Positions 33,101 to 43,577 of a stretch of DNA of 64,000 nt are shown piece by piece (within the stretch, counting starts at the first letter, position 1; each line of letters starts with the position of its first letter). Source of the stretch: Neonectria sp. B-13 (lineage: Eukaryota; Ascomycota; Sordariomycetes; Hypocreales; Nectriaceae); the NCBI GenBank assembly GCA_002682825.1, contig NOKP01000004.1, positions 1,981,607-2,045,606 of the forward strand, written 5' to 3'. A program made the position numbers and the translations under genes. The notes beneath the pieces were generated by a model. It was not told where the DNA came from. It did not search any database and saw nothing but the letters and a program-made list of their open reading frames with translations.

Positions 33101-35924
33101 TCGTTTCCATCTTCCCCAGAGCAAATGGAACACCTCCGGACCAGGGCAGCCAGCGCCCCCCCCCCAGCCACGCACCCGCCAGCCGGGCCACCAAGGCCCC
33201 GTTGTTGTGACTTCTGGTTTACACTGGGCGGTCCCACGATGGATGGAACGAGGTGTCAAATGCCGAAGTAGCGTGGGAATTATGTAAAAGTTTCGAGGTC
33301 GCTCGCCGCAGCTCTCCAGTCAGAAAATTTTACCCCAATTCCATTTCTCATCGAGTTACCAACACATCCGACCTTTGGCCATGCCCATTTGCTCGCTGTC
33401 CGTTGATAGCGGCGCCGTGGGACGGTGATGGATTTATCGCCTTGTGGTCGCCGGTCAGCCGATGTGAAAACGACGACTTCTGTCGAGGCGACGCCGCTTC
33501 CATGCGCCGGCGGCGCCGACTCACTGAATCAATCCCGCACTCTCGAGGCGAAGCAAGGCCGAATATCCCCCAGGTTTGTTGGTGCACAAACAACGAGCAT
33601 CGCCGCCTGCCTGCATCGCCGCCCCTCCCTCCTCTGCTCTCCAGGTTCTTTGCCGCACCAGGGCGTCAATGATTGAAATGTCCCGTCAGCATGACGATCA
33701 GCGCCCGATGACCAGTCTCTTGCCTCCGTGGCATGCCATGCTGCCGCCGTCGCTGGCGATTCCCGAGTCCTGGGAGCCGCCCATCTGCCAGGTACAGACA
33801 GGCGGCATGCACCTGCGACCTTGCCATATGCCCGCTGTGTGTCCAGCTCCAGCAGCTCCCTAGCTCTCTATCTAGTTCCCATCTTCGCGGCATGGAACCG
33901 TCGGCAGCCGAGATTAGATGCGTCGACAATGCCAACTACGAGTCAAGCTGGACGACTAATAAGACAGCCCGGTGGCTGTCCCGGGAGGCAATAACCTGCC
34001 GCTCAACTAATAGTCTACATAGTACTCCGTACGTAGCGACAGGACCTTGAGAGGCTTGCGGGGTGTCTGTCAGTCCACCCACCGCGATCCAGATTAGACG
34101 CTTCGCCGACCCATCGCCGCGCTACCTGATGGCCCTAGAACCGACCCGCCATTCTGGAAGATTCAGCATTGAGCATCCACCAGAAACCACAGAAGGCGCG
34201 TACGTACACTAACTCGGTCACCTGTCTGCACTTTTTTTTTATTGCGGGTTGTTGGCTCGTTTTGCTCATGTCGGTTGACAAGATTGAGCTCGTCAATGCG
34301 GAGCGAGTTGCAGACGTCGACGTGGACCGCCAAGCCAAGCCCATCGTCATTTCCACCCAACATGTCGTAGGCCTAGACCTACTGGAGGAGGGCGTAGCCG
34401 AGCAGGCAGACTACTTTCGCAGCGCCGGCCGATGTTCTGCATCAAACCACCACGAGAGAAACTCTTCCCCCTCGGCCAACTTGCTCCTATGCCATTACGT
34501 ACAATGGACCTCTCTGGGCCATTCATCCAGGCGTGCTGCACCCTGTGGTCCTCTGCAATGCAAGTAATGCTCCTCCCCAACCCGATGCGGCCATTGACGG
34601 ACAAGCCCCCGGCGTGCGGCACTCTCGAGCTGCCCGATAACCGATTCACGTCCTCGAGCTCTCCCTCCGCGTGGCGCAAGAGGCCATGCCGTCCGGAATT
34701 CAACATCTCCGCGGAGGTTTCGGCGCTCAACCCTTTGTGGCGTCGGCCGGCTGCGCGGCTCTGCCCTTTGTCCTCCAGATCGCCGCACCGGTCCTACGTC
34801 ATGACCCCTGCAGCATGCCCTGTCTCAGTTGCAGTGATCACTCGAGTGCTGTATCTCTCTGTCTACATACATATTAGTAGGTATCTCTGGGGCGGGCACA
34901 TAAGCTCGTGCCATGCCATGGGGCCATGTCATGTCGTGTGTCCGCTAGAGTTGCTTCGGATCACCACCACGACACGTCGAGGGCTAATTAGGCCGCAAAC
35001 GATGGAGGGAGGCGTCGGAACAAACAAGCCATCGCGCTCACCGACACGGTCATGATTGTGAAACACACACGCATTGCACCCTCACTCTGACGGGCCGAAC
35101 AAAGAGACTCGTTGACGTGCGCCGCCATGCCATGTTCATCTCGTGGAAACCTGCATATTGATGGATTCCACTGGTACACCGTCCGTCGGTGGCCTCTTCC
35201 AGGTTGTGGCTACACTACACACCCAATGCACCGCACCCAACCACAACATCCCACGATCTCACGGCATGGCAGCCCACCTGGTGAGTCGGTGACGGGACCA
35301 CCACACCCCATCATCCCTTCCCGAACCGCCAGGTACAACAACCATAGTGCCTCTAGGCTGGTGGTGAGGAGCCATGTGAAGCCCGATGCGGGGTCGTCCC
35401 CAGATTCCAACTTCCCCAGATAACGAACGCTTCCTGCGGCGTGCAGAAGCCAGACGTCCGTCCGTCCACCCAGCTAACTCCAAGCCACACCATCCTCCTG
35501 ATAAGCTCCTCTCCTTGCGTCACCACGCCCATGCTGTGCAGGTGTCCGCGTCCGTGTCCAGGAGACCAGGAGTGCGTGTCCAGACAACGAGACTGAGACT
35601 GCCACCATTCCCCTTGATCCGTGGCGAGAGCGGAGGCCGGCTCGCCCAGCCCCTCAGCCTAATGTCGTACCTTAACTTCCGCGCCAATCCGGAAATAGAA
35701 GCACCTTCGACTTTGGCTGAAGTCACACATCAATCTCCCTTATCTCACCAGCCTCACCTATTGTTTCGAATGGGTAGGCTGGCCCCATCCACCAGATCCC
35801 ATCATGTCCAAGTCCTCCAAAGGTGGGGGACGCTCTATCCACGTCTGGCCCGTGTCCTCGTTACGCCCAGCATCGTGGCTATGGGCGAGAGATATGTCGA
35901 GATAACGCTGTCAAAGTCATCAGT

Positions 35925-38363
35925 CTATGTTCCTGGGCCGTCGACAATGACCCAATCTCTTACCCAGTCCATAGTGGCCGCAGTCTCCTCCATCCACGAC
36001 GGATCAAACTCGAGACCCCCGGAAAGTGCCCCGGCGGTGACGTCCATCGCAGGGAAGCTCATACTGGTAGCCGCTTCAGCCGGCTGGCCATGAGATAAGG
36101 GAGTTTGGCCCGATCCGGGCCCGGATGTTGAGCCTACGCTGTAGTTAGCACCTCTTCTGCTCCGTGCCACCTGCGCCGGGACCGTCCTACCAAGTCCCAG
36201 ACTCGAAAGAAGATCTGCGTCGTTTCCCAAAGCCCTCATGGGACTGGGATCCATCGATGGCGCCCCAAGGGAGGAGGACTCGTTGCCGAAGCTCGTCGCC
36301 CGAGGCTGCGGTGCCCCGGGCATCCTTGCTGGGCTGTTCACGGGGCATCCCAGCTTGGCCAGCATGGTGGCCAGCGTATCAGCCGTCTTACCAACCTCAG
36401 TCACGTTAGCAGCGACGTCGGCCCAGATGAAGTGCGAGCGTTTAAGCAAGTCAGTAAGCTCAGCTTTGGTCGGCGTCGGCGGTGTTGTCTGCGACATCCA
36501 GTCGAACTCGCCGCCTGTTTCCGAGTAGTGCTCGTTCTTGATTACTAGGTACACCACCATAGCAGCCAGCAAATAGTCGTGCACGGCGAGCGATGAGACG
36601 AACCAGCCGTTCTGGCTGAGGACGTGGCCCGGCTTACATGCATCCCAGATGATATGTTGGAAACTGAGTAGCGACAGTGCGCTGTCGAGGCACTGCTTCC
36701 GCGAGTAGTCGTGCTCACGCTTCGGAACCGCCTCAGCCAGGTACCGCCGATGGAGAACGCAGCGGCTCTTATTATAGATGGATGCGAGCCCGAAACGCTG
36801 GATGAGAAGCGCTGGGGGGTCGCCCACACAGTCATCGAGTGGGCGGACCTGCATAAATGCCGGCACGGTCCGCCATGTCTCCTGCAGCAGGTTATCGAGC
36901 TTCATTACTTCGGCGTAGGTAGGTGGCGTGAGGGTGTGAGCCTGCCGGGCGATCTGGCCAAAAACGCGGAGGATGTTTGTCTTGTGGATGGGGTAAGTCA
37001 TGGTCGTGTAGTCGGTCGGAGGTCGGCCTGGGGGCAGGTCAACCGAGTTCTCGTCAAAGTCGTCGTCCTGTAAATTCCTCGGGACCGTAGTGTCTGTCTC
37101 AAAGCCCTGGAGCAGACTGGGGAGGCCCATATGAAACGATACAAGTAGCTCGATCTGGATTCCCATGTTCCACATACGGCGTCGCATCTCGCCCTCAAAG
37201 GGGGTGATATTGGCCAATTTGCTCGGATCCCGATGAAGGCCCATCTTCAGCATCAGCCGGATACACACGCCGGAAAGCACGTAGCAGTTCATCTGAGCCG
37301 CGCGGTTGAAGAGGAAGTGGGATTCGACATAGAGCATGAACGCCGGGAGGGTAGCGATGGTGGGTTGCGTGTACTTTCCCCAGACCAGGGCCCATCCGGC
37401 GCAGGATTTGTATTGCCGTATCCTATCATGTGGTAGCACCGGAGAGTCTCCCTCGACTTCGCTGGCGTTGATAAAGGTGTTGAAGAAGATGCCTAGTCCG
37501 AGCATCATGAAGAGCTGGGCTATCCAGTGTAGGGAGACAGCGCTGGGGTCTTGCCAGAACTTGGCGTACTACCTGATGTTAGATGTACCCAATTTCATGT
37601 CCTCAGAGTTACTCACAGCTCTGGTAAACGTTGGTCGATGTATGATGTCTGCGTTTGTAAGCTCTCTGGCTGCGAGTTGGTTTCCCGGTTTGATACGTAC
37701 GTTGAGACGGACTCATTGAAGCAAAGTACCTCGTGATGAGCCGGTCTGCGACGTTGCGTTCTGGCAAGTGGCTCAGCAAGTCCTCGCGGTTTCTGGGGCC
37801 AGCCCGGACAAACAAGAGCAACTCTGCTGCGTCGATCTCTCCTACTTCGCCTTCGTCGATTTCCTCCGGTTGCTCAAAGTAGCTCTTCAAGTCCTCGATC
37901 TAGAATGTGTGAGAAGTATGAACGCAGGAAGTACATCCCCATCTATCCTCCTCGCACTTACATCCTCGAGCATAGCCATGCAGTGCGTCGCTCCCACATA
38001 CGTCGTCGCATGTTCCCCTTTGACAACGTGGCCTCGAACGGCCGGCCCCTCCGCTGCGGCACCGTCCCGAGCTCCATTCCCAGGCGCGGGGCCTTCTCCA
38101 GAAGCTTCGGCATCCATCATCTCGCGGACCATGCCTTCCAGTCGCTTGAGACGTGCCGACATGCCCTTGGCCGGGCGTTTCTTCTCAGGCTTGGGCGCAT
38201 AGAAGCACAGCTCAACGCGGCCCTTCTTGGCACACTGGCCACAGGGCTCATCGCGGTCGCATTTCAGCTTCGAGGCACGGCATGGCGCGCACGAGAGAAC
38301 GATCCGCGAGCGCTTCTGGCGCTCTGCGGAGGAGAAGCCGCTGGTGCTGGTGTCATGGTTCAT
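35925..38363 (-). CDS. Zn2Cys6 binuclear-cluster transcription factor
   Basis: Predicted 758-aa fungal regulator. Four exons on the minus strand: 37962-38363, 37617-37648 and 37701-37899 in the order 37962-38363, 37701-37899, 37617-37648, then 35925-37568; introns 62, 52 and 48 bp. The zinc cluster uses Cys25, 28, 35, 41, 44 and 53 (CAPCRASKLKCDRDEPCGQC), followed by a linker and coiled-coil-like SARLKRLEGMVREMMD. The middle homology region (fungal_trans) begins HIIHRPTFTRAYAKFWQDPS and continues through NCYVLSGVCIRLMLKMGLHR and EGEMRRRMWNMGIQIELLVS. The C-terminus is Ser/Gly/Pro-rich and acidic, possibly activating. An in-frame extension upstream to 38531 exists, but MNHDTSTSG at 38363 is the better start. 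Target genes cannot be told from sequence. Confidence 0.93.
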
Positions 38364-38782
38364 TGCCTTGGGATCCACTCGGCACTTGTAATAGACCGTC
38401 GTCAACAACTCATGTGGATTTAGCGATAAACAGTATGCCGGGACTAGAGGCCGGGTATCTGAACCGTGGTGAGAAACGTAAAGGGAAAGGATCGTGAAGA
38501 CAACGAAGGGGTAATGCTTAGACACTTGCAAGTTGACGTTGACAAGTTGGTAGCGCTGATTACAAGTGCGGTCACAGAAGTGAATCCACCCACTTAACGC
38601 CGGAAACTCCAGGGCGACAGGCTACAGCGGGCGACGAATACATTAATTATCGCGACAACCAAATCGTAACGCCGCTTCGTATATCACCTCGAATCTCTCA
38701 ACAATACAATACGGATTAAAATATGCAGCAGCCGATTTAGATGCATCGTAAATCTTTTTTCTACTTCATTAAACCCAACGCT
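38364..38782. other. intergenic, Zn2Cys6 promoter and FCF1 3' end
   Basis: 419 bp, both genes on the minus strand. Holds the regulator's 5' region (with an in-frame extension to 38531) and AT-rich FCF1 3' flank. Confidence 0.5.
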
Positions 38783-39458
38783 CTATGAATCCGGTGCTCC
38801 AGGCAATCTCTCTATCACGTACTTGGCCCTCGCCACACTCATAATCGGCACACCAGGAATCTTCCTTAACCGCTGCTTCAGCGCCTTATCGTTGGTCCCG
38901 ACAATGTATATCCTGCTCTTCTGCACGCGGTCGACGAGGCAGTCATCGGCGTAGACGCCCTTGTGGTCGCACTCGAGGCGCTGCCAACGCTCGTCACGGG
39001 CGACCCGCAGCGCAAGGCGGTACTTGGGTCCCAGCTTCTCCAATTCGGCCATGACACACGAAGTGATGATGGGGTTGCATTTGGCGTAGAGGGTGTCCAT
39101 CATCGAGTCAAGCATCGACAGTTTGCGCTGGACGGAGTGGGAGATGAAGTTGGTGTCGACAAGGACGTTGTATGGCGGTACTAGAGCCGTGTTGTGCTGG
39201 AAGTACATGTGGCTGGGCATCTGGGGCGCCTCACGGACGAGCTCGCCGCTGATGGTCTTCTTGGCCGCTGCCTCCTTCGCCGCGGCCTCCGCCTTGGCCT
39301 GGTTTTCCTTTAACCGAGCATCGCTACGGCCGATGACTCGCTTCACCTGTTGGACGGCCGTGGGTCAGTACATGGTGCATCCTGAAATTTCGCATTTGCG
39401 ACGCTTATCGATAAGAACCCACCTGTCCGAATTTTCTGGTCTTTTTCGCAACACCCAT
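38783..39458 (-). CDS. FCF1: rRNA-processing PIN-domain protein Fcf1 (Utp24)
   Basis: Predicted 199-aa nucleolar endonuclease of the SSU processome, which cuts 35S pre-rRNA at A1 and A2 for 18S maturation. Exon 1 (39423-39458) encodes only MGVAKKTRKFGQ, the invariant Fcf1 N-terminus; a 76-bp intron follows and exon 2 is 38783-39346. The PIN active site is visible: Asp in NVLVDTNFISHSVQ, Glu in CVMAELEKLG, Asp in YADDCLVDR and Asp in VGTNDKALKQR. The family's Lys-rich helix (RLKENQAKAEAAAKE) precedes the domain. Length matches yeast Fcf1 (189 aa). Head-to-head with RFC4. Confidence 0.97.
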
Positions 39459-39807
39459 GGTTCGTAGTTCTGGAAATCGGTTGTAGGGCTGATCGCGTGG
39501 TCTGGGCGTAGATCTTGAATCCGGGTTTATGTCGTCGGTCGTTTGTCAGGGCGTGGTTTGGGGGGTATCTCGGTTCCTGTGTGGCTAGGAAGAATAGAGG
39601 CTCAAAAAGTTATCACGACCAACTGGGTTTTGCCATGGAGACGAGAAAGGCGGTGGCCGAAGTGGGGGCCTTGCAGATGCGCGTGCACGGACCATTTCTC
39701 GATTGCAGCGGACGACGGACCTAAGAGACGACGCGTCTTCTCCTTCAGATCGCGTAAAGTGATTGAATTTCAACATTCAACTCTTCACCTCCAGCCATAA
39801 GCCCACG
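39459..39807. promoter_or_regulatory. Compact bidirectional promoter (FCF1 / RFC4)
   Basis: 349 bp between the two divergent start codons. It must hold both core promoters; no TATA box is obvious. Confidence 0.6.
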
Positions 39808-40985
39808 ATGCCGGCCCAAAAAGCAGAAGAACAGGGCGAGTCATCCGGCTCTGCCTCCAAGGCAGTTCAGGCAGCTTCTTCTAATGGACCAGTAACTTAT
39901 GAACTTCCTTGGTGCGATCCACACGCCTTCATTCGGTCGTGGCAGCTTCACTGACGGTTTTGCAGGGTTGAAAAGTATCGCCCGGTCTTCCTCGACGATG
40001 TCGTGGGCAACACAGAGACGATTGAGCGACTCAAGATTATCGCCAAGGAGGGAAACATGCCCCACGTCATTATCTCGGGAATGCCAGGAATCGGAAAGAC
40101 GACCAGTGTGCTGTGCCTAGCTCGACAGCTGCTAGGAGACTCGTACAAGGAGGCCGTGCTGGAGCTCAATGCCAGTGACGAGCGAGGTTTGTTTCTTCGT
40201 ACAGTATCTCAGATGGCTCTGGCTAACCCAAACTAGGTATCGATGTGGTGCGGAATCGAATCAAGGGATTTGCTCAGAAAAAGGTCACTTTGCCCCCCGG
40301 ACGGCAAAAGTTGATCATTCTCGACGAAGCCGACAGCATGACATCTGGCGCCCAGCAAGCCCTCCGACGAACGATGGAAATATACTCCAACACCACCAGA
40401 TTTGCATTCGCCTGCAATCAGTCCAACAAAATCATCGAGCCCCTACAATCAAGATGCGCCATCCTGCGATACGCAAAGCTGACCGACGCCCAAGTGGTGA
40501 AGCGGTTGCTGCAGATCATCGAGGCAGAAAAGGTCGAGTACAGCGACGACGGCCTGGCGGCATTGGTTTTCAGCGCAGAAGGAGACATGCGACAGGCCAT
40601 CAACAACCTGCAGTCTACGTTTGCCGGTTTCGGCTTTGTATCTGGAGACAATGTCTTCAGGGTCGTCGACTCGCCTCACCCAATCAAGGTGCAGGCGATG
40701 CTGAAGGCGTGCTACGAGGGCAACGTGGACTCGGCACTTGACACGCTGCGAGAGCTGTGGGATCTTGGATACTCCAGCCACGACATCATCAGCACAATGT
40801 TCAAGGTGACCAAGACGATTCCCACCCTCAGCGAGCATTCGAAGCTGGAGTTCATCAAGGAGATTGGCTTCACGCACATGAAGGTGCTAGAGGGCGTGCA
40901 GACCCTGCTCCAGCTCAGCGGATGCGTCGTGCGGCTTTGCAAGATCAACATGGATCCGAAACGATTCCGAGTAGCCTCCAAGTGA
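39808..40985 (+). CDS. RFC4: Replication factor C subunit 4 (clamp loader small subunit)
   Basis: Predicted 357-aa AAA+ ATPase that, with the other RFC subunits, loads PCNA onto primed DNA. Three exons: 39808-39911, 39966-40186, 40237-40985, all in phase (first junction PW-VEKYRP). The Walker A P-loop is [11 protein letters not shown] near residue 73, Walker [11 protein letters not shown] near 135, sensor 1 [14 protein letters not shown] and the RFC-box SRC motif in [10 protein letters not shown]. The close match through [13 protein letters not shown] and the absence of BRCT or large extensions point to yeast Rfc4 / human RFC2 and not Rfc2/3/5. The first donor is GTGCGA, slightly weak. An ~30-residue Ser/Ala-rich N-terminal extension precedes the conserved LPWVEKYRP. 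Confidence 0.97.
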
Positions 40986-41172
40986 AGGGTGGACGCAACG
41001 GGGTATGGCAGCGGCTGCATGATTCGGCGTTGGAGTTGGACGGCATCTGTCAAGTGAGGCAAAGACCAACGAAAAGAGAAGTGACTTTTTACATGGACAG
41101 CTCGACGGCCGCCCTTCTGTGATATACAACATGATACCATGACATTAAGTGAAGTTCCTGTCAGTCCTTTGA

Positions 41173-41586
41173 CTAGTTCTTCCCTCCTTTCGCATCCACC
41201 CTTGCAAGCTCTGCCTCGTACTCCTCCCATTTTGCCTTTTCCCGCATCCACCTCCTTCGCGTCCTCATCTCGTGTTCATACTGTCTGAGGCGCCCATCGG
41301 CCTCGATCATACTTCCCAGCACCATGCCGGACATTTGCAGGTACCTAACGGTTGCATGAGCATGGACGGGGATATATCAGGACATGAGGTCATACACTTT
41401 GAACTGGATCGTCGTACCACGATACAGAGGCGAATAGAAATAGCCAGCAACCCCCAAGATGGCGACGCCAGCTCCCCACTTTCCAGCTCCCGCGAGAGCT
41501 CCCTTGGTGGCTTCCCAGGCGGCATCGGTCGCCTCCTCGCTTTTCATGGCCGTGGCGCGCATCGTGGCGGCTCGGCGCTTCGGCAC
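41173..41586 (-). CDS. Small single-pass membrane protein, 120 aa, unrecognised
   Basis: Not recognised. Exons 41396-41586 and 41173-41344 joined by a 51-bp intron (donor GTATGA, acceptor TAG) in phase. The N-terminus is basic (MPKRRAATMRATAMKSEE), followed by an Ala/Gly-rich amphipathic stretch and one hydrophobic segment (WGAGVAILGVAGYFYSPLY). A conserved-looking core QMSGMVLGSMIEADGRLRQY follows, then a strongly charged helix MRTRRRWMREKAKWEEYEAE. The basic start and single TM would suit a mitochondrial inner-membrane protein, which is inference. It ends 187 bp from RFC4's stop (convergent) and is divergent from the Der1-like gene. Confidence 0.7.
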
Positions 41587-42211
41587 GATTGAGGTGCGTA
41601 GGTTTCTTGTACGGCGGTGTCAATCGTCTGCTTCAGGCGATGTTCAAGCCAATCGATGCAATTGAAAGGGAAAAAGAAATATCTCCGTCAGACCATGAAC
41701 TATAACTTGCTCACACGACATGAGACGAGCAGAGTCTAGGTTTCCACCGGGGCTAGCTTCCTGCGTCACTTCGCGCCGAGCAATCCCGTATCAACGATTT
41801 TACTCTGGGTTGTTGTGGGTCTAGCACCAGCCGCATTCGCAGAGCACCAGCCGCACCGTCACGGCATCAGCCTCACTCTCGACGGAAGCTCGGAAACTCG
41901 GGCAACAGCTTTCCCGTCCCCACCTCCGTGCCCCGCTATAGCGGAGCTTCGTCTTACTGGAATTTTTATTTATTAGCAAGGTCTTTTCTTCCAATCTCTT
42001 CCGCTTTCATCTTTCCCTGCCAAACCAAAGATGACACGCAAGCATCAATGATGAGTACATCGTTGCCTGGTGCCACCTCGCCCAGTGATCTGTCTTCCTC
42101 TGTGTCTCACTCTCCTTCATAAACACCTGCCTCCTGGACCCTGGCCATTTGGTGCTTTTGATTCTGCTACTTTCCCCTGCTGCCTCCAGCAATTGAGCAA
42201 AGTTGCCCAAT
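41587..42211. promoter_or_regulatory. Divergent promoter region (small TM gene / Der1-like gene)
   Basis: 625 bp between divergent starts. Contains the CT-rich leader of the Der1-like gene (about 41980-42190). No recognisable coding content. Confidence 0.5.
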
Positions 42212-43381
42212 ATGTCGGAAAACCTCCTGGATGCCTACTGGCAGATGCCAGCCATTGCAAGGTAAGCTCGCAATTCTTCTCTCCCTTACGCCTCTTGGCC
42301 ACAGCCATGCTGACTTTCCTCGCTCTCTAGAACTCTTACTTCCATTACCGCGGTCCTATCCCTCAGCGTCCATCTGAACTTTCTGCCGTTCCAATGGTTT
42401 ATCCATCACCCGTACTACCTCTGGAAATTCCCTCCTCAGATATGGCGTCTCGTAACGTGTTATCTCATCACTGGCAGCGGCCTCGGTATGCTGTTTGACT
42501 CATACTTCCTTTACCATTATCTGTCGCAACTGGAAAATGGCAACCCGCGCTTCCCGCACAAGGCCGACGTCGTCTGGTACTTGATGTTTGTCAGCGGAAC
42601 CATTCTGGTAAGCTTTGACTCGTCCACCCCGTGCTCTGTTCATTGTTCGTTGCCTTGCCCTTCCCAAAACCCCTCATTTACTGCCCGGATAGTGCTTTTG
42701 CATCTAAAACTATCACGGTTCCTGAAATCGAGGAAGATTACCCCTGCACTTCGGACCTCTCATATTTCGCAAAGGGATGGTCTGCGGTGTAGGCACGGTG
42801 GGTTTGCTCTGGATGGCTCGTTCGTTCCCTACTTCGTTCGAGTGCTTTCTTTAGCGCCCTACATTTCTAAATTCATAACACTTGTTGTTCACTTGTCCCT
42901 AATGTGACCGGCATTAACAACTTGTTAGATGATTAACTACGCCGTTGATATGCCATTCCACACCTTCCTCCGCGCCCTCATCCTCGCCATGGCCTACACT
43001 GTTACGCAGGACCAGCGGGGCATGAAGGCCACGTTCTACTTCATCACGATCCCGGCCCAATTGACGCCAATCGCGATGATCCTAGTCAACCTCCTCTTCC
43101 CTGGCGGCCACATCGCCATGTTGCTCCAGCTCGAGGGTCTCGTTGCCGCCCATCTGTATGATTTCCTGGCCAGGATTTGGCCCGAGTTTGGCGGTGGGCC
43201 TAACATCCTCGCCACGCCCGCCTTTGTCACTCGCCTTGTGCGAACGCCCCGAATCCTCGAGCGAGGCTTCGGCACGGCTGTCCGACCCCAGGATACAGCA
43301 TCTGGTAGCACCACGGGCGCATCGAAGGGGCCCCTTCCAGACTCCTGGAGGACTCGGGGCAGCGGTCAACGCTTGGGATGA
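42212..43381 (+). CDS. Der1-like (Derlin) ER-associated degradation protein
   Basis: Predicted 259-aa rhomboid pseudoprotease of the ER membrane that moves misfolded proteins out for degradation. Three exons: 42212-42261, 42331-42607, 42929-43381. Derlin features: a short N-terminus with YWQMPAIAR, TM1, then the conserved loop HPYYLWKFPPQIWRLVTCYL, the segment FDSYFLYHYLSQLENGNPRF, and later helices with FYFITIPAQLTPIAMILVN and EGLVAAHLYDFLARIWPEF. A C-terminal cytosolic tail (LVRTPRILERG, RTRGSGQRLG) is shorter than Dfm1's; no SHP box (FxGxGxxL) is clear. The second intron is 321 bp, far longer than its neighbours, and stays open in the upstream frame for about 100 codons. Der1 versus Dfm1 is not resolved, so no symbol is given. 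Confidence 0.93.
42608..42928 (+). other. Long intron 2 of the Der1-like gene
   Basis: 321 bp with donor GTAAGC and acceptor TTAG. If retained, the reading frame runs on through the intron to a stop at 42905-42907, adding roughly 99 unrelated residues and removing all downstream helices. Confidence 0.8.
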
Positions 43382-43577
43382 TAGACGATTAAAATTAAAT
43401 AAACAGGAAAAGAGTGTATGATATTGTCATCAATTTATGCATTATGAACATTGACTACCTGTACCCGGAACTCCTTGCTTAATCCCATTGATCCTAAACG
43501 TGTGCCATTTACTCCCTTAAAACTCCAATTCATGTGACATTTGCCGTCCCAAAAGCATGCTATATCGCTATAAATCA

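Larger units (their letters stand above)
28007..35924. other. 7.9-kb gene-poor interval upstream of nmr1
   Basis: No gene that I can support. The part near 28007 is the nmr1 promoter and leader (CT-rich on the coding strand), with a purine tract at 28404-28516 and a pyrimidine tract at 30089-30136. GATA-type sites (candidate AreA sites) occur at 29951-29956 (TTATCA), 30396-30401 (AGATAA) and 30517-30522 (TGATAA). From 31 to 35.9 kb there are many overlapping short frames on both strands with no recognisable domain. The end near 35924 is the 3' flank of the Zn2Cys6 gene. Confidence 0.5.

Noticed and set aside
34347..34788. Overlapping minus-strand frames with a GRIGLG-like string, considered as a decayed ABC-transporter nucleotide-binding domain
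   Set aside because: No proper Walker A (GxxGxGKS/T), no signature motif and no Walker B; similarity is too weak and frames shift.
35386..36093. 235-codon plus-strand frame overlapping the 3' end of the Zn2Cys6 gene
   Set aside because: Antisense shadow of a confident coding exon plus its 3' flank.
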